Shown one piece after another: positions 5,408-6,314 of a stretch of DNA of 6,314 bases (its first letter is position 1; the number at the start of each line of letters is the position of its first letter). The position numbers and the translations under genes were made by a program. Under the pieces are notes generated by a model. It was not told the DNA's origin. It searched no databases and saw only the letters and a program-made list of their open reading frames with translations. Source of the DNA: Paracoccaceae bacterium. Its GTDB lineage: Bacteria > Pseudomonadota > Alphaproteobacteria > Rhodobacterales > Rhodobacteraceae. Where the stretch lies: contig DAOUQK010000226.1 of NCBI GenBank assembly GCA_030625695.1, positions 1 to 6,314 of the forward strand. Direction: 5' to 3'.

Positions 5408-5424
5408 TGAGGAGCCAGCCCATG
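5408..5424 (+). promoter_or_regulatory. Strong ribosome binding site fixing the start at 5422
   Basis: TGAGGAGC ends with GGAG 7 bases ahead of the ATG at 5422. A competing in-frame ATG at 5407 overlaps this purine run, and the one at 5290 adds a non-signal-like N-terminus, so 5422 is the likely start. Confidence 0.7.
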
Positions 5425-5856
5425 TCGTTTCGTCACCTTGCTTTCGTCGCGCTACTCGCCGGGGCGGTGCCAACCGTTGTATTGGCGCAATCCGCCGAGG
5501 ACGTTCCTTTGCGTCTTTTTCTTGAACTGAACGCGGTTCAGGATGTTGGGGGGGCGTGCCGGTTGACGTTTTTGGCGCGCAACGAGACAGGGGTGGCGAT
5601 CGAGCAGGCCGTGTTCGAGACGGTGATATTTGACACGTCTGGCGGGGTCGTGAGCCTGTCGCTCTTCAATTTCCGCGACCTGCCGGCGGGTCGGCCGCGG
5701 GTGCGCCAGTTTGAGCTGTCGGCCATGGCTTGCGACACCGTGGGGCAGGCGTTGATCAACGGCGCGAATTCCTGCGTCGTCGACGGGGCCGAAAGCGGTA
5801 TCTGCGATGGGGCACTCTCGCTCAGCAGCCGACTCGCGGTGGAACTGCTCGGATGA
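5422..5856 (+). CDS. Small exported protein with four cysteines, upstream of the ExbB-like gene
   Basis: A 144-residue protein with a clear signal peptide: MSFRHLAFVALLAGAVPTVVLA, then QSAEDVP, with predicted cleavage after Ala22. The mature part of about 122 residues looks beta-rich (LRLFLELNAVQDVGGACRLTFLARNETG) and has four cysteines at 46, 104, 118 and 128, which suggests two disulfides in the periplasm. There is no lipobox and no later membrane segment. Its stop overlaps the start of the ExbB-like gene (ATGA), so it belongs to that operon and may act with the periplasmic side of the energy-transducing complex. I recognise no named family. A run of seven Gs occurs at 5548-5554, inside the coding sequence just before Cys46; the frame is intact here. 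Confidence 0.8.
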   Translation: MSFRHLAFVALLAGAVPTVVLAQSAEDVPLRLFLELNAVQDVGGACRLTFLARNETGVAIEQAVFETVIFDTSGGVVSLSLFNFRDLPAGRPRVRQFELSAMACDTVGQALINGANSCVVDGAESGICDGALSLSSRLAVELLG

Positions 5857-6314
5857 GCCCCTTTGATGCGCTGCGCGGGATACTCGACCTCGGCGGACCG
5901 GTGGTCGCGATCCTGATTGTGATGTCGGTGCTGACACTCGGGGTCACGCTCTACAAACTCTGGCAGTTCACAGTTTCCGGCGTCGGTCGTCACCGGGTGC
6001 TCTCCGAGGCTCTGGCGGCCTGGGATGCCGGTGACCGGCGGGCAGCGCAGGCGCGCCTTGCCGAGAGCCACAGCTATCTTGCCCCGCTCATGGGTGCTGC
6101 GATGAAAGCACCGGACCAACCCGGCATCGACGGGCGGATCGACGCCGAAGCCGGGCTGGCGCTTGCCGGACTTGAACGCGGCTTTCGTTTCCTTGACACT
6201 GTGGCGCAGCTCGCGCCGCTGCTCGGGCTTTTTGGCACGGTACTTGGCATGATCGAGGCGTTCCAGAGCCTGCAGACGGCGGGGCCTTCGGTCGATCCGT
6301 CGCTGTTGGCGGGC
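5853..6314 (+). CDS. exbB: MotA/TolQ/ExbB proton channel family protein, 3' truncated by window edge
   Basis: The first 154 residues of an inner-membrane proton channel subunit. ExbB-type proteins pair with ExbD and use the proton motive force to energise TonB and outer-membrane transport; TolQ is the close relative in cell-envelope constriction. A first membrane helix runs about 14-36 (GGPVVAILIVMSVLTLGVTLYKLW), then a cytoplasmic region (38-115), then the family signature starting the second helix, QLAPLLGLFGTVLGMIEAF (119-137). The frame is open to the last base; the third helix and the rest lie outside. The ATG overlaps the previous stop in ATGA. ExbB is favoured over TolQ from the AP-LLGL-GTVLGMI-AF pattern and the upstream exported protein, but the tolR/exbD partner that would settle it is not in view. 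Confidence 0.88.
   Translation, partial: MSPFDALRGILDLGGPVVAILIVMSVLTLGVTLYKLWQFTVSGVGRHRVLSEALAAWDAGDRRAAQARLAESHSYLAPLMGAAMKAPDQPGIDGRIDAEAGLALAGLERGFRFLDTVAQLAPLLGLFGTVLGMIEAFQSLQTAGPSVDPSLLAG

Larger units (their letters stand above)
4881..5421. other. Gene-poor interval between the aminotransferase and ExbB operons
   Basis: No convincing gene lies here. It contains the body and hairpin of repeat copy 1, copy 2 and the third hairpin (to 5080), the possible relic (5096-5188), and 233 bases upstream of the exported-protein gene. In that last part a CCAATTGG palindrome (5244-5251) is followed at once by TTGACA (5253-5258), a perfect -35 hexamer, but no good -10 lies 16-18 bases on. The promoter of the downstream operon probably lies somewhere in 5240-5400. 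The plus-strand frame 4877-5179 is made of repeat sequence and is not a gene. Confidence 0.6.

Noticed and set aside
5290..5421. Upstream start at 5290 for the exported protein
   Set aside because: It would bury the signal peptide behind 44 residues; GAGGAG supports 5422.
5538..6119. 193-residue minus-strand ORF opposite the exported protein and ExbB genes
   Set aside because: It is antisense to two well-supported genes and has low-complexity, shadow-like composition.

Overview
This window looks like chromosomal DNA from an alphaproteobacterium of the Rhodobacteraceae/Roseobacter type. The inference rests on protein style: two DUF1194 von Willebrand A-like exported proteins, a class Ib aspartate aminotransferase, a MarR regulator resembling alphaproteobacterial LdtR, and an SdhE flavinylation factor behind an XRE regulator. 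Codon use is moderately GC-rich and starts overlap stops in several places. I see no rRNA, tRNA, CRISPR array, transposase or phage gene.

Layout, left to right. (1) 1-1807, plus strand: the 3' part of a glyoxalase I gene (gloA), then two adjacent paralogous genes for exported DUF1194 proteins. Each gene starts inside the stop of the previous one (TAATG, GTGA), so the three are very probably one translationally coupled operon. (2) 1801-3031, minus strand: a MarR-family regulator, then (upstream) sdhE and an XRE-family regulator. The XRE and sdhE genes overlap by 4 bases. The MarR gene ends inside the last DUF1194 gene and probably has its own promoter with a palindrome. (3) 3122-4757, plus strand: aspartate aminotransferase and, 28 bases later, a conserved-looking 134-residue protein of unknown function. 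The 90-base gap 3032-3121 is a divergent promoter region. (4) 4758-5421: no convincing gene. It holds a 40-codon ORF of doubtful status, two diverged copies of a repeat that each end in a hairpin, a third related hairpin, and a possible minus-strand coding relic. (5) 5422-6314, plus strand: a small exported protein with four cysteines, coupled by an ATGA overlap to an ExbB/TolQ/MotA-type proton channel gene that runs off the right edge. This is presumably the start of an energy-transducing (ExbB-ExbD-TonB-like) operon.

Most of the window is ordinary core metabolism and regulation. The parts most worth attention are the tandem exported DUF1194 pair coupled to gloA, the hairpin repeat family with compensating stem changes at 4861-5080, and the uncharacterised four-cysteine exported protein tied to the ExbB-like gene. 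I found no clear evidence of a new defence, mobile or biosynthetic system here.
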